Shown: positions 24,191-33,293, numbered from the stretch's first letter. The stretch: 64,000 nucleotides of DNA from Azospirillum tabaci (GCF_014596085.1 NZ_JACCJY010000002.1:1-64000), one strand, 5' to 3'. A program made the numbers and translations. The notes: a model not told the origin generated them from the letters alone.

Positions 24191-25471
24191 TTACAGCAGA
24201 TCGCGCAGCCGGAACCAGAGCATCGCGAGGACAAGCGCCGGCGTGCGGAAACGTCGCCCTCCGGGGAAGGGGTGGTGAGGCAGGCGGGCGAACACGTCGA
24301 ACCGCTCCGCCGTGCCTCGGATCGCCTCCGCCATCACCCGCCCGGCCATGCCGGCCAGCGCCACCCCGTGGCCGGAATAGCCGTGGGCGAAATAGGTGGT
24401 GGGCGTCAGCCGCCCGACATGCGGCAGGCGGTTCATGGTGATGGCGACGTGGCCACCCCAGAAATGATCGACGGCGGCGCCGCGGAGTTGCGGGAAAACC
24501 GCCAGCATCTTGGACCGCATGGCGATCTTCAAGCCCGGCGCGTCCAGCCCGGAATAGCTGACGCCGCCGCCGAACAGCAGCCGGTGGTCGGCGGAGCGGC
24601 GGAAGTAATTCAGCACGAAATTCATGTCGCTGGCCGCCACATTGGTCGGCAGCAGGGACGCCGCGGTCGTTTCCCCCAGCGGCTCGGTGGCGATCATGTA
24701 GGTGGCGACGGGCATCACCACGGCCGACAGGCGCGGCGCCAGCGCCCCCAGATAGGCGTTCCCGGCCAGCACGAGGAAGCGCGCCGTCACCTGTCCCTTC
24801 GCCGTGGTTGCGCCGGGACGGTCCCCGGTGTCGATGGCGGTGACTCGGCTGTCCTCGAAAATGCGCACGCCGGCCCGAGCGGCGGCGGCGGCGAGGCCCA
24901 GCGCGTAGTTCAGCGGGTGCAGATGGCCGCTTCCGTCGTCGGCCAGCCCGCCGACATAGGCGTCGCTGCGCACCACCGCCCGCATGGCCTCGCGGTCGAG
25001 CGCGCGGACCTTCCCATAGCCGTAGCGGTCGCGCATCTCGTGTTCCATCGCCGCCACGTCGTCCATGTGGCGCGGTTTCACGGCCGCGTGGACGAAGCCC
25101 CATGTGAGGTCGCAGGGAATGGCGTGCTTCGCCACCCGCTCCGCCAGCAACGCCTTGGACTCCTCGCCGAGGTCCCACAGCCGCCGGGCATCCTCCGCCC
25201 CGACCCAGCGCTCGATGGTGCTCATCGACTTGTTGTAGCCGGTGATGATCTGCCCGCCGTTGCGGCCCGACGCCCCCCAGCCGACGCGGTTGGCCTCCAG
25301 CAGAACCACGTCGTAGCCCCGCTCGGCCAGTTCCAGCGCGCTCATCAACCCGGTGTAGCCACCGCCGACCACGCAGACGTCGCAGGTCAGCGCTCCCTCC
25401 AGCACGGGGTGCTGCGGGTGCGGAGTCGCGGTGTCGGCGTACCACGAGCGAATGTGGGATGATGTCGGCAT
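24191..25471 (-). CDS. puuB: Gamma-glutamylputrescine oxidase-type FAD oxidoreductase
   Basis: A 426-residue flavoenzyme of the DAO/PuuB (OrdL) group. The Rossmann FAD loop is CVVGGGYTGLMSALELAERG; RVGWGASGRNGGQI is the family motif that positions FAD, and the C-terminal FAHGYSGHGVALAGMAG contacts the cofactor. PuuB oxidises gamma-glutamylputrescine to the aldehyde, releasing H2O2 and ammonia. The divergent puuA gene makes this substrate, which supports the assignment. Other glycine-oxidase-like amine oxidases share the fold, so specificity is inferred. Confidence 0.85.
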   Translation of the reverse strand: MPTSSHIRSWYADTATPHPQHPVLEGALTCDVCVVGGGYTGLMSALELAERGYDVVLLEANRVGWGASGRNGGQIITGYNKSMSTIERWVGAEDARRLWDLGEESKALLAERVAKHAIPCDLTWGFVHAAVKPRHMDDVAAMEHEMRDRYGYGKVRALDREAMRAVVRSDAYVGGLADDGSGHLHPLNYALGLAAAAARAGVRIFEDSRVTAIDTGDRPGATTAKGQVTARFLVLAGNAYLGALAPRLSAVVMPVATYMIATEPLGETTAASLLPTNVAASDMNFVLNYFRRSADHRLLFGGGVSYSGLDAPGLKIAMRSKMLAVFPQLRGAAVDHFWGGHVAITMNRLPHVGRLTPTTYFAHGYSGHGVALAGMAGRVMAEAIRGTAERFDVFARLPHHPFPGGRRFRTPALVLAMLWFRLRDLL

Positions 25472-25636
25472 GACTGCCGAGTTAGGGGAGGGACCCCCGC
25501 CCCGTCAATGATTCCAGCGGTCATATGGGCAGGATCTTTGTTCCCCTCTGGCGCGAGGAGGGGGTGCGGGATCATAGTGTGCGGGTCATCCACTGCAGGG
25601 AGGGGCTGCCCACCGTCCGGTGCGGTCCATACGTTC

Positions 25637-26980
25637 ATGGGTTTCATGGAAGACTTCATCAAGAAGAACCGCATCACCGAAGTGGAATGCCTCGTGCCCG
25701 ACATGTCGGGCATCGCGCGCGGCAAGATCGTGCCCGCCGAGAAGTTCCTGCGCATCCTGCGCGACCGCGGTCTGCGGCTGCCCGAGGCAATCTTCGTCCA
25801 GACCGTGACCGGAGAGTATCCGGAGGACGACTCGGTCACCTCGGATGAGAATTCCGACATCTACATGATCCCGGACGAGCGGACGATCCGCTTCGTCCCC
25901 TGGTACGAGGAGCCGACCGCGCAGGTCATCACCGACTGCGTCTATGCCGACGGCAGCCCAGTGAACTTCTCCCCCCGCCATGTCCTGAAGCGGGTGCTGT
26001 CGCTCTACGAGGAGCGCGGCTGGAAGCCGATGGTGGCGCCGGAGTTGGAGTTCTTCCTCGTCCAGATCAACAAGGACCCCGACTATCCGCTGGTACCCCC
26101 GGTCGGGCGCAACGGGCGCGTGGAGAGCGGGCGGCAGGCCTTCGGCATCGACGCGGTGAACGAGTTCGATCCGATCTTCGAGATGGTCTACGATTTCTGC
26201 GAGGCGCAGGACATCGACATCGACACCCTGACCCACGAGGCCGGGGCGGCGCAGATCGAGATCAACTTCAACCACGGCGACGCGCTGGAGTTGGCCGACC
26301 AGGCCTTCCTGTTCAAGCGGACGGCGCGCGAAGCGGCGCTGCGCCATCAGGTCTACGCGACCTTCATGGCCAAGCCGATGCAGAACGAGCCGGGCAGCGC
26401 CATGCACATCCACCAGTCGGTGGTCGACGCGGATTCCGGGCGCAACCTGTTCTCCGACGCCAGCGGGGCGGACACGCCCCTGTTCATGTCCCACATCGCC
26501 GGGCTTCAGAAGTATCTGCCCTACGCGATGCCGCTGCTGGCGCCGAACGTGAACTCCTACCGGCGGCTGGTGCCGAACTCCGACGCTCCGATCAACGTGC
26601 ATTGGGGTCGCGACAACCGCACCACCGGATTGCGCGTTCCTGTCTCGCCCGCCGATTCGCGCCGGGTGGAGAACCGGGTTGCCGGCGCGGACGCGAATCC
26701 GTACCTCGCCATCGCCGCGTCGCTGGCCTGCGGCTATCTCGGCATGGCGCAGGGGCTGGAGCCGACCGACCCGGTGAAGGGGTCCGCCTATCGGCTCGCC
26801 TTCACCCTGCCGCGCCATCAGGGCGACGCGCTCCAGAAGTTCAACGCCTGCAAGCCACTGAAGGAAGTGCTGGGCGAGAAGTTCTTCGACGCCGTGACCT
26901 GCGTGAAGGAGGCGGAGTACGAGGCCTATCACCGCGTGATCAGCTCCTGGGAACGCGAGAATCTTCTGCTGAACGTTTGA
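25637..26980 (+). CDS. puuA: Gamma-glutamylputrescine synthetase (glutamine-synthetase family)
   Basis: A 447-residue glutamine-synthetase-fold enzyme. Key segments are ELEFFLVQ (metal ligands), AGAAQIEINFNHGDAL, GSAMHIHQSV, and the C-terminal VNSYRRLVPNSDAPINVHWG and RVENRVAGADANPYL. The PuuA/SpuI-type context (puuB divergent, putrescine importer downstream) indicates ATP-dependent ligation of glutamate to putrescine. The likely start is ATG 25637 or 25646. No good ribosome-binding site sits in front of either, and the nearest GGGAGGGG is about 30 bases upstream. It is followed by a strong terminator. Confidence 0.88.
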   Translation: MGFMEDFIKKNRITEVECLVPDMSGIARGKIVPAEKFLRILRDRGLRLPEAIFVQTVTGEYPEDDSVTSDENSDIYMIPDERTIRFVPWYEEPTAQVITDCVYADGSPVNFSPRHVLKRVLSLYEERGWKPMVAPELEFFLVQINKDPDYPLVPPVGRNGRVESGRQAFGIDAVNEFDPIFEMVYDFCEAQDIDIDTLTHEAGAAQIEINFNHGDALELADQAFLFKRTAREAALRHQVYATFMAKPMQNEPGSAMHIHQSVVDADSGRNLFSDASGADTPLFMSHIAGLQKYLPYAMPLLAPNVNSYRRLVPNSDAPINVHWGRDNRTTGLRVPVSPADSRRVENRVAGADANPYLAIAASLACGYLGMAQGLEPTDPVKGSAYRLAFTLPRHQGDALQKFNACKPLKEVLGEKFFDAVTCVKEAEYEAYHRVISSWERENLLLNV

Positions 26981-26990
26981 GCATTTTTCC

Positions 26991-27025
26991 GCCCCCTTCC
27001 GCCGCTGCCGCGGAAGGGGGCATTT
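26991..27025 (+). terminator. Hairpin terminator after puuA
   Basis: A 12-bp GC-rich stem (arms 26991-27002 and 27010-27021) with a 7-nt loop, followed by ATTTCC. It lies 10 bp past the puuA stop. The short T run makes it moderately convincing. It separates puuA from the potFGHI operon. Confidence 0.7.
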
Positions 27026-27199
27026 CCGTTCCGCAAAACCCCGCGAACCACCGGCAAACCGTTGACAACCAACCTCCCCGTGAGTGCAATAGCGCTCGCG
27101 CCGGGGACGCCGTGCAACGCACGCCGCCCCTCACGTCGAATGGAAAAAAGTCGACCAGTTGCGAACTGACGAACGATCCAGAATTCGGGGGCTTTCTGC

Positions 27200-28300
27200 A
27201 TGAAACGTTTCGCTCTCAGCGTCATCGGCGCCGTCGCGGCGATCGCCATCGCCGGCCCGGCGCTGGCCCAGGCCAAGAAGCCGGTCAACATCTACATCTG
27301 GAACGATTATCTGGGCGAGTCGACGCTGGCGGACTTCACCAAGGCCACCGGCTACGACACCAAGGTGGACCTGTACGACAGCCTGGAGCTGCTCGAGCAG
27401 AAGGTGCTGGTCGGCAAGTCGGGCTATGACGTGATCGTCCCCACCGCCGAACCGACCCTGTCGCGCATGATTCAGGCGAAGGTCGTGGCGCCGCTCGACA
27501 AGGCGAAGATCCCGAACCTGAAGAACGTCGATCCGAAGGTTCTCAAGCTCCTCGAGAACTCGGACCCCGGCAATAAGTTTGCCGTGCCCTATCTGGGCGG
27601 CACGGTCGGCATCGCCATCATCCCGGAGAAGATCAAGGCCGTCGCCCCCGACGTCCCGCTCGACAGCTGGGACCTGATCTTCAAGCCGGAGGTGGCGAAG
27701 AAGGTCGCGGCCTGCGGCATCACCGTGATGGATTCGGCCATCGACGTGATCCCGTCGGTGCTGAACTACCTCGGCCTTGATCCGAACTCCGAGAAGAAGG
27801 AGGATCTGGACAAGGTCGAGAAGACGTTGCTGGCGGTCCGCCCCTACATCAAGCAGTTCGTCACCGGCCAGAACATCAACATCCTGGCGGGCGGCGACGC
27901 CTGCGTCGTCATGGCCTACAACGGCGACGCCATCCAGGGTGCGGCCCGCGCCGAGGAAGCCAAGAACGGCGTGAAGGTCGAATTCATCACGCCGAAGGAA
28001 GGCGTGCAGGTGTGGTGGGACACGCTGGCCGTTCCGGCGGATGCGCCGAACAAGGACGGCGCGCACGCCTACATCAACTTCATCCTGGACCCGGCGAACA
28101 TCGCGGCGGTGTCCAACACGGTCAGCTACGCCAACGCCGTTCCGGCCTCGCTGGCCTCGGTCGACGAGGGCGTGAAGACCAACCCCGCCGTCTTCCTGCC
28201 GGAGAACAGCAGCGTCAAGCTGTTCGCCCTGAAGTCGATCAAGCAGACCACCGACCGCGCCCGCACCCGCGTCTGGACCAAGGTCAAGACCGGCAAGTAA
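27200..28300 (+). CDS. potF: Putrescine ABC transporter, periplasmic binding protein
   Basis: A 366-residue exported solute-binding protein. Residues 1-23 form a signal peptide ending GPALAQA. The mature start VNIYIWNDYLGESTLADFTK is characteristic of PotD/PotF proteins, as are GYDVIVPTAEPTLSRMIQAK and GVKVEFITPKEGVQVWWD. It captures putrescine or spermidine in the periplasm for PotGHI. It is first in its operon. The SD is a G-rich run seven bases before ATG 27200. Specificity for putrescine is inferred from puuA and puuB next door. Confidence 0.93.
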   Translation: MKRFALSVIGAVAAIAIAGPALAQAKKPVNIYIWNDYLGESTLADFTKATGYDTKVDLYDSLELLEQKVLVGKSGYDVIVPTAEPTLSRMIQAKVVAPLDKAKIPNLKNVDPKVLKLLENSDPGNKFAVPYLGGTVGIAIIPEKIKAVAPDVPLDSWDLIFKPEVAKKVAACGITVMDSAIDVIPSVLNYLGLDPNSEKKEDLDKVEKTLLAVRPYIKQFVTGQNINILAGGDACVVMAYNGDAIQGAARAEEAKNGVKVEFITPKEGVQVWWDTLAVPADAPNKDGAHAYINFILDPANIAAVSNTVSYANAVPASLASVDEGVKTNPAVFLPENSSVKLFALKSIKQTTDRARTRVWTKVKTGK

Positions 28301-28330
28301 GCGCGCCGTCTACCGGCATGCGCGACACGC

Positions 28331-28364
28331 GCCCCGGTCGCTCCCTGTCGGGAACGGCCGGGGC
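28331..28364 (+). promoter_or_regulatory. Hairpin in the potF-potG intergenic region
   Basis: GCCCCGG (28331-28337) pairs with CCGGGGC (28358-28364), and an inner TCCC/GGGA stem is possible. Hairpins here commonly protect or attenuate the transcript so that more binding protein than transporter is made. No T run follows, so it is probably not a full terminator. Confidence 0.5.
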
Positions 28365-28397
28365 GTTCCCATGAGAGAGGACGCCGAGAGGAGCCGC

Positions 28398-29561
28398 ATG
28401 GCCGTCCAGCCGATCCGCAAGCCCACGCGCCTGGAACCCTGGCAGGACCCGGGACAGAAGCCTTATGTGCGAATCGAGAAGGTGACCAAGACCTTCGGCG
28501 ATTTCGTCGCCGTGGACGAGGTCAGCCTGTCGATCTACCGGGGGGAGTTCTTTGCCCTGTTGGGCGGCTCCGGGTCCGGCAAGACGACCCTGCTGCGCAT
28601 GCTGGCCGGGTTCGAGACGCCGACCGAGGGCAAGATCTTCATCGACGGCGTCGACATGGCCGGCATCCCGCCGTACGAGCGGCCGGTCAACATGATGTTC
28701 CAGTCCTACGCCCTGTTCCCGCACATGTCGGTGGAGCAGAACGTCGCCTTCGGCCTGAAGCAGGACGGCGTCGCCAAGGCCGAGATCAAGGAGCGGGTGG
28801 GGGCGATCCTCGACCTCGTCCAGCTCGGCCAGTTCGGCAAGCGCAAGCCACACCAGCTCTCCGGCGGCCAGCGGCAGCGCGTGGCGCTGGCCCGCTCTCT
28901 GGTCAAGCGGCCCAAGCTGTTGCTGCTGGACGAGCCGCTGGGCGCGCTGGACAAGCGGCTGCGCGAGCGGACCCAGTTCGAGCTGGTCAACATCCAGGAG
29001 AAACTGGGCGTCACCTTCATCGTGGTCACCCACGACCAGGAGGAGGCGATGACCATGTCCTCGCGCATCGCCGTCATGAACCATGGCGTCATCGCCCAGA
29101 CCGGCACGCCGACCGAGATCTACGAGTACCCGCAGTCCCGCTTCGTCGCGGAGTTCATCGGATCGGTGAACATGTTCGAGGGCAGGGTGGTGGAGGATCA
29201 GGCCGACCATGTGCTGATCCGCTCCGAGGACGCCGGCTGCGACCTCTACATCAACCACGCTGTGGCGGTGCCCGCCGGCGCCACCGTGGGCGTCGCCGTC
29301 CGCCCGGAGAAGATCGCGCTGAGCAAGGAGCCGCCGGCCAACGCCGCGACCAACGCCGATGGGCGCAACGTCACCAGCGGGATCGTGCGCGAGATCGCCT
29401 ATCTCGGCGACGTGTCGATCTATCTGGTCGAGCTGAAGACGGGCAAGACGGTGCGGGTCACGGCGCCCAACGTGGTGCGGCGGACCGAAATGCCCATCAC
29501 CTGGGACGACGAGGTGTATCTGAGCTGGCGTCCCTTCGCCGGCGTGGTGCTGACGCAATGA
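28398..29561 (+). CDS. potG: Putrescine ABC transporter, ATP-binding protein
   Basis: A 387-residue ATPase of the polyamine importer. Walker A is GGSGSGKTTLL, the signature is LSGGQRQRVALARSL, Walker B is LLLLDEPLGALD, and the H-loop is VVTHDQEEA. A C-terminal TOBE-type regulatory domain follows (VGVAVRPEKIAL). ATG 28398 is preceded by GAGAGGAG; an ATG at 28371 would include that site and is unlikely. The stop overlaps the potH start by 4 bp (ATGA). Confidence 0.94.
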   Translation: MAVQPIRKPTRLEPWQDPGQKPYVRIEKVTKTFGDFVAVDEVSLSIYRGEFFALLGGSGSGKTTLLRMLAGFETPTEGKIFIDGVDMAGIPPYERPVNMMFQSYALFPHMSVEQNVAFGLKQDGVAKAEIKERVGAILDLVQLGQFGKRKPHQLSGGQRQRVALARSLVKRPKLLLLDEPLGALDKRLRERTQFELVNIQEKLGVTFIVVTHDQEEAMTMSSRIAVMNHGVIAQTGTPTEIYEYPQSRFVAEFIGSVNMFEGRVVEDQADHVLIRSEDAGCDLYINHAVAVPAGATVGVAVRPEKIALSKEPPANAATNADGRNVTSGIVREIAYLGDVSIYLVELKTGKTVRVTAPNVVRRTEMPITWDDEVYLSWRPFAGVVLTQ

Positions 29562-30481
29562 TCGATCTTCTGCGCCGGATCGGCCTGTGGGGGCGGGGGG
29601 CGGTGGTCGCCATCCCCTACCTGTGGCTTCTGCTGTTCTTCCTGGTGCCCTTCCTGATCGTGTTCGGCATCAGCCTGTCGGAGGCGATGCTGGCGCAGCC
29701 GCCCTATGCGCCGCTGATCGACTGGCTGGTGGACGAGGACGCGGGCACGACCAAGCTCCAGGTCCTGCTGAACCTCTCCAACTATCTGCGGCTGGGCGGG
29801 GACGACCTCTACATCCTGGCCTATCTGAACTCGGTGAAGATCGCGCTGGTCACCACCGTCTGCTGCCTGCTGCTGGGCTATCCCATGGCCTACGCCATCG
29901 CCCGGGCGGAGCCGTCGAAGCGCGGGCCGCTGATGATGCTGGTCATCCTGCCCTTCTGGACCAGCTTCCTGATCCGCATCTACGCCTGGATCGGCATCCT
30001 GAAGGCCAACGGGGTGGTGGACAACCTGCTGCAATGGACCGGCCTGACGACGGAGCCGTTCGAACTGCTCTATTCGGACTGGGCCGTCTACATCGGCATG
30101 ACCTACTGCTATCTGCCCTTCATGGTGCTGCCGCTCTACGCGACGCTGGAGAAGCTCGACCCGACGCTGCTGGAGGCGGCGGCGGACCTCGGCTGCCGGC
30201 CCTGGAAGGCGTTCCTGACGGTGACTCTGCCGCTGTCGCTGCCGGGCATCATCGCCGGGTCGCTGCTGGTCTTCATCCCTTCGGTCGGCGAGTTCGTGAC
30301 GCCGGAGTTGCTGGGCGGCCCGGACACGCTGATGATCGGCCGCGTGCTGTGGAACGAGTTCTTCGCCAACCGCGACTGGCCCGTCGCCTCGGCGGTGGCC
30401 ATCGCGCTTCTGCTGTTCCTGGTGGTGCCGATCATGGTCTTCCAGCATGTCCAGGGACGCCAGACGGAGGCCGGGCGATGA
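29558..30481 (+). CDS. potH: Putrescine ABC transporter, permease PotH
   Basis: A 307-residue inner-membrane permease with six or more hydrophobic segments. The cytoplasmic EAA loop reads EAAADLGCRPWKAFLTVTLP. It forms the translocation pore with PotI. It begins within the potG stop codon (ATGA overlap) and ends the same way on potI, so translation is coupled along the operon. Confidence 0.93.
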   Translation: MIDLLRRIGLWGRGAVVAIPYLWLLLFFLVPFLIVFGISLSEAMLAQPPYAPLIDWLVDEDAGTTKLQVLLNLSNYLRLGGDDLYILAYLNSVKIALVTTVCCLLLGYPMAYAIARAEPSKRGPLMMLVILPFWTSFLIRIYAWIGILKANGVVDNLLQWTGLTTEPFELLYSDWAVYIGMTYCYLPFMVLPLYATLEKLDPTLLEAAADLGCRPWKAFLTVTLPLSLPGIIAGSLLVFIPSVGEFVTPELLGGPDTLMIGRVLWNEFFANRDWPVASAVAIALLLFLVVPIMVFQHVQGRQTEAGR

Positions 30482-31311
30482 AGCAGATGGGAAAACTGGC
30501 CTGGGCGCTGTGGTTCGGCTACGCCTTCCTCTACGTGCCGATCGCGCTGCTGATCTTCTACTCCTTCAACGAGTCGCGGCTGGTCACGGTGTGGGGCGGC
30601 TTCTCCACCAAATGGTACGCGGAGCTTCTGCAGAACGACCAGCTTCTCGGGGCGGCCTGGCTGTCGCTCAAGGTGGCGGCGATGTCGGCCACCGCGTCGG
30701 TCGTGCTCGGCACCGTCGCCGGTCTGGCGCTGGCCCGCTTCGGGCGGTTCCGCGGGCGGACGCTGTTCGGCGGCATGATCACCGCGCCGCTGGTCATGCC
30801 GGAGGTCATCACCGGCCTGTCGCTTCTGCTGCTGTTCGTGGCGCTGGAGCAGGCCATCGGCTGGCCGGACGGCCGCGGCATGACGACGATCACCATCGCC
30901 CACACCACCTTCACCATGGCCTATGTGGCGGTGATCATCCAGTCGCGCCTCGTCAGCCTGGACGAGAGCCTGGAGGAGGCGGCGATGGACCTGGGCGCCC
31001 GCCCGGCCAAGGTCTTCTTCGTCATCACGTTGCCGATCATCGCCCCGGCCATCGTGTCGGGCTGGCTGCTCGCCTTCACCCTGTCGCTCGACGACGTGGT
31101 GGTCGCCAGCTTCGTGTCGGGGCCTGGCTCCACCACGTTGCCGATGGTCATCTTCTCCAGCGTTAAGTTCGGCATCAGCCCGCAGATCAACGCGCTGGCG
31201 ACGCTGATGATGGTGGTGGTCGCCACCGGCATCTTCATCGCCAGCCTGGTCATGGCGCGCCAGGAACGGCAGAAGACGCGGGACGAACAGATGGCGGTGC
31301 AGGGGGGCTGA
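30478..31311 (+). CDS. potI: Putrescine ABC transporter, permease PotI
   Basis: A 277-residue permease, the second pore subunit. About six hydrophobic segments are visible, and the EAA loop is EEAAMDLGARPAKVFFVITL. The stretch FTLSLDDVVVASFVSGPGSTTLP is typical of PotI/PotC. ATG 30478 overlaps the potH stop by 4 bp. It is the last gene of the transporter; an imperfect hairpin follows (GAGCCCCT near 31315 with AGGGGCT near 31345). Confidence 0.93.
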   Translation: MKQMGKLAWALWFGYAFLYVPIALLIFYSFNESRLVTVWGGFSTKWYAELLQNDQLLGAAWLSLKVAAMSATASVVLGTVAGLALARFGRFRGRTLFGGMITAPLVMPEVITGLSLLLLFVALEQAIGWPDGRGMTTITIAHTTFTMAYVAVIIQSRLVSLDESLEEAAMDLGARPAKVFFVITLPIIAPAIVSGWLLAFTLSLDDVVVASFVSGPGSTTLPMVIFSSVKFGISPQINALATLMMVVVATGIFIASLVMARQERQKTRDEQMAVQGG

Positions 31312-31714
31312 AAAGAGCCCCTGCTACCCCCAAATATCGCCTCATAGGGGCTATGCCGTTAGGCCGCAGACGGCGGGGGTGGCCGTTCGCTGCTGTATTT
31401 GCTATCGTATGGGCATCTGCAACAGCGAATGAGGCCGTATCGTGCGCGCGCTCTTATGGTTCCCGATGCTTCGTCTTGGTTTTTCGATGCCTTTTTCGGC
31501 GCCCAAGCGCCGCTATTCGGATCGTCCGCCCTCCCGCCGTTGAGCGGTCGAGCGCGTTGCCCTTCCGGGCATTCCAGAGGCTACTTTGGTGGCCGTTGCC
31601 AAATCCTCCGCTCCGTGGTTAGGGTGACCGTGGGTCACGGGTGACGCCGTGACGACCCGCTCCGGCCACGCAACAAGAGCCGGACAGTTCAGGGATTTGG
31701 CAGGAGATTCAAAG
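31312..31714. other. Intergenic region upstream of agmatine deiminase
   Basis: About 400 bp with no believable gene. A possible 7-bp hairpin lies just after potI. Near the 3' end there is a perfect 10-bp inverted repeat: TGCCAAATCC at 31597-31606 and GGATTTGGCA at 31694-31703. Its right arm touches the CAGGAG ribosome-binding site of the next gene. A second palindromic patch (GTGACC / GGTCAC) lies near 31622-31640. Confidence 0.5.
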
Positions 31715-32731
31715 ATGACGACACCGGCGGCGGAAGGCTTCACCATGCCGGGCGAATGGGAACGGCACACCCGCTGTTGGATGGCGTGGCCGTGCCGGCC
31801 CGAGACGTGGCCCGAGGGGGTCTTCGACGCCGCCGCTGCCGCCTACACCGACGTCGCCCGCGCCATCAGCCGGTTCGAACCGGTGACCATGGTTTGCGAT
31901 CCCACAGACGTTGCCGACGCTTCCCTGGCCTGCGGGCCGGGCGTCGAAATCCTGCCCTTGCCCATCAGCGATTCCTGGATTCGCGACACCGGACCCAGCT
32001 TCGTCACCGATGGGAAAGGGCAGCTGGCGGGCGTCCATTGGCGATTCAACGCCTGGGGCGGCAATTACCCGGACAGCGCCAAGGACCAACAGGTCGGGCG
32101 TCTGATGCTGGAGCATCTCGGCCTGCGCCGCTTCGAAGCTCCTCTGATCATGGAGGGCGGCTCCTTCCATGTGGACGGGGAGGGGACGCTGCTGACGACC
32201 GAGCAGTGCCTGCTGAATCCGAACCGCAACCCGAATCTCGGCAAGGCGGAGATCGAGGAGTTGCTGAAGGAGCATCTCGGCATCTCCAGCATCATCTGGC
32301 TGGGCGAGGGCTATCAGGACGACGAGACGGACGGTCACATCGACGAGATCGCCCTGTTCGTGAAGCCCGGCGTCGTCATGGCGATCACCACCGACGATCC
32401 CGGCGATGCCAATTTCAAGGCGTTCCAGGACAATCTGGACCGGCTGAAGCGCGCCCGCGACGCCCAGGGGCGAGAGCTGGAGGTCATCCCGGTCCGTCAG
32501 CCGGCGCGGCGCGACGAGAACGGCGTGCGGCTGACCCTATCCTACACGAATCTCTACATCGCCAACGGTGGCATCGTCATGCCGGCCTTTGAGGATCCGG
32601 CGGACGACGAGGCGTTCCGCATCGTGCGCCGGGCCTTCCCGGACCGCGAGGTGGTGCAGGTTCCGGCCCTGGACATCGTGCGCGGCGGCGGCGGCATCCA
32701 CTGCATCACCCAGCAGCAGCCGGCGGTCTGA
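31715..32731 (+). CDS. aguA: Agmatine deiminase
   Basis: A 338-residue enzyme of the guanidino-group-modifying superfamily that converts agmatine to N-carbamoylputrescine and ammonia. Family motifs: ERHTRCWMAWPCRPETWP, SDSWIRDTGPSF, EGGSFHVDGEGT, ETDGHIDEIALF, and the catalytic cysteine in GGGGIHCITQQ. ATG 31715 follows CAGGAG. It completes a polyamine island with puuA, puuB and potFGHI; N-carbamoylputrescine amidase (AguB) is not in this window. Confidence 0.95.
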   Translation: MTTPAAEGFTMPGEWERHTRCWMAWPCRPETWPEGVFDAAAAAYTDVARAISRFEPVTMVCDPTDVADASLACGPGVEILPLPISDSWIRDTGPSFVTDGKGQLAGVHWRFNAWGGNYPDSAKDQQVGRLMLEHLGLRRFEAPLIMEGGSFHVDGEGTLLTTEQCLLNPNRNPNLGKAEIEELLKEHLGISSIIWLGEGYQDDETDGHIDEIALFVKPGVVMAITTDDPGDANFKAFQDNLDRLKRARDAQGRELEVIPVRQPARRDENGVRLTLSYTNLYIANGGIVMPAFEDPADDEAFRIVRRAFPDREVVQVPALDIVRGGGGIHCITQQQPAV

Positions 32732-32756
32732 CACACCTCATCGTTCCTTGATCGTG

Positions 32757-32789
32757 AAAAAGCGAAGGCTGTTGCAGCCTTCGCCTTTG
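32757..32789 (+). terminator. Rho-independent terminator after aguA
   Basis: A perfect 10-bp stem (GCGAAGGCTG / CAGCCTTCGC, 32762-32771 and 32775-32784) with a 3-nt loop, preceded by GAAAAA and followed by CTTTGA. It lies about 30 bp after the stop codon. Confidence 0.8.
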
Positions 32790-32850
32790 AATCGGCCACT
32801 GCGTCGATTCGGATCTTGAATCGGCGGGTGAGCGGGCGCATCTTCTTAAC

Positions 32851-33150
32851 ATGCAGTTAAATCCGCTCAATATGCCGCCGATGGCGAAGCCTCAGCCGCC
32901 GATCACACCGGCGATGCAGATGGCCATGTCTCCGGCGGTTCAGGCGGCGCAGCAGACCACGCCCACCGTCCGCACCCAGACGGTCCAGGCGACCCAGGCG
33001 GTCGGCAAGTTGGACCAGACACGCGACACGCGCAACGCGACCCAGTCGGGGCAGGCGATCGACCCGCAGACGGCGGCCGTCCAGGCGCGGACCAATGGCA
33101 CCGGCTACGGCGGCAAGCAGCGCGGCACGCTCCTGGACGTCAGCGTCTGA
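32851..33150 (+). CDS. Small hypothetical protein, 99 aa, Gln/Thr/Pro-rich
   Basis: Not recognised. The product is low in hydrophobic residues. The first 30 residues are Met/Pro/Gln-rich (MQLNPLNMPPMAKPQPP) and the remainder is rich in Gln, Thr and Ala, suggesting a largely disordered protein. No signal peptide or membrane segment. The length and the clean frame after a terminator support a gene, but the ribosome-binding site is weak. It lies before the PP2C phosphatase gene on the same strand, 143 bp away. Confidence 0.5.
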   Translation: MQLNPLNMPPMAKPQPPITPAMQMAMSPAVQAAQQTTPTVRTQTVQATQAVGKLDQTRDTRNATQSGQAIDPQTAAVQARTNGTGYGGKQRGTLLDVSV

Positions 33151-33293
33151 GGCGTTTTCACGCGTCCTTTCCCGCTGTTCAATCCACGTGCTCTCCGCCA
33201 TTATCGTATGCAGAGCCGAGGCGGTTTTTCGCGTTGCCGAAGGCTGTTTCCAGGAAGCTGGTTCGGCTGTAACGCGCTGGAGCCGTTCGCGTG

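Noticed and set aside
23130-25445. A possible fusion of puuB and the 341-aa protein in one 771-codon frame
   Set aside because: The N-terminal part of that frame reads puuB out of frame. The puuB stop codon at 24191 is clear, and the real 341-aa protein begins at ATG 24155.
31312-31648. A degraded transposon or pseudogene after potI
   Set aside because: No terminal repeats, no transposase-like translation in any frame, and no target duplication. It reads as ordinary intergenic sequence.
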